This document shows, in pieces, positions 63,801-64,000 of a DNA stretch of 64,000 nt. Numbering within the stretch: the first letter of the stretch is position 1; each line of letters opens with the position of its first letter. The position numbers were made by a program, and so were the translations under genes. A model generated the notes under the pieces. It had not been told where the DNA came from. It saw nothing but the letters and a program-made list of their open reading frames with translations, and ran no database searches. This DNA comes from Acanthamoeba castellanii str. Neff (Eukaryota > Discosea > Longamoebia > Acanthamoebidae): positions 167,776 to 231,775 of the forward strand of contig NW_004457671.1 in the NCBI RefSeq assembly GCF_000313135.1, read 5' to 3'.

Positions 63801-64000
63801 AGGTCAGCAGCAGCAGCAGCAGGCGTGGTGGCGGCAACAATGGCGGTGGGTGGTACCGCTGGAGGTGGACATGAGGAGGGAGTCATCGCTGGAGAAGTTG
63901 ACGGAGCGGATGTCGGAGCGGTGGCCGGCCAGTTCGATGGTCGACACGCGCCGGTAGGCCCCCGCCACCGAGTCCTTCTCCTCCTTGAGGAGGGCCGCCT
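60852..64000 (-). CDS. WDR3: WDR3/UTP12 (Dip2), SSU processome component, N-terminal part missing
   Basis: U3 snoRNP-associated protein needed for 18S rRNA processing in the nucleolus. Visible from the right edge are WD40 blades: [120 protein letters not shown] and [20 protein letters not shown]. The UTP12 C-terminal domain follows: [80 protein letters not shown] and a Lys-rich nuclear tail. The order and the SPSAYVL...LLILPF pattern distinguish it from other WD40 proteins. The start lies beyond 64000. The stop is at 60852-60854. Confidence 0.93.
61079..61146. repeat. (CAC)n repeat in a UTP12 intron
   Basis: About 22 triplets lie in the intron between the exons encoding VRAALQTHK and [10 protein letters not shown] of the WDR3/UTP12 gene. 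Its open frame is an artefact. Confidence 0.85.

Noticed and set aside
1..64000. Mobile elements, viral genes, CRISPR arrays or bacterial operons
   Set aside because: No transposase, reverse transcriptase, integrase, capsid or repeat-spacer pattern was recognised; all confident genes are eukaryotic and spliced, except the Nudix gene, the GYP-repeat gene and the small hypothetical gene.

Overview
The window looks like nuclear DNA of a free-living amoeba. The best match is an Acanthamoeba castellanii-like amoebozoan, and this is an inference. The reasons are high GC content, genes packed 100-600 bp apart on both strands, and many short GT-AG introns, often starting GTACG and filled with GTGTCGTGT/CGACACA-type simple repeats and C-runs. 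Lineage-typical families are also present, including a Dictyostelium SHK-like SH2 kinase and gelsolin/PH proteins. No bacterial operons, CRISPR arrays, rRNA/tRNA genes or transposons were recognised.

Layout, left to right. The first block (1-7.2 kb) holds the end of an unidentified gene (+), a PH-gelsolin actin-binding protein (+), the V-ATPase c'' proteolipid (-) and a charged coiled-coil protein (-). The signalling block (7.6-19.7 kb) holds an SH2-LRR-RapGAP protein (+), a degenerate Nudix protein (+) and a large SHK-type gene (-). The SHK gene has a kinase domain with DFG changed to NFG and an F-box region inserted just before its SH2 domain. The next block (20-36.7 kb) holds a small hypothetical gene, the FIG4 phosphoinositide phosphatase, a GYP-rich protein with an apparent frameshift, a BSD-domain protein, an RRM protein (-), a UFD1-domain/zinc-finger protein and an ankyrin-repeat protein. 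A proline-rich RasGAP (-, 36.9-41.7 kb) follows, divergent from a CxxCxxCC metal-chelator-domain protein (+), with the deaminated-glutathione amidase NIT1 (+) next.

The last part (47-64 kb) is dominated by gene-expression machinery: MAF1 (Pol III repressor), SECISBP2-like (selenocysteine incorporation), EAF6 (histone acetyltransferase subunit, -), SPT6 (transcription elongation, +), an LRR protein (-) and the WDR3/UTP12 small-subunit processome protein (-, running off the right edge).

The strongest theme is phosphotyrosine and small-GTPase signalling. Three SH2-containing genes lie within about 51 kb: the LRR-RapGAP, the SHK/F-box protein and SPT6. The first two share the same linker-SH2 module, and there are GAPs for both the Rap and Ras families. 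Gene spans were built by hand from reading-frame continuity, family similarity and GT/AG sites. Exon junctions are therefore approximate, although starts and stops were checked against the sequence where possible.
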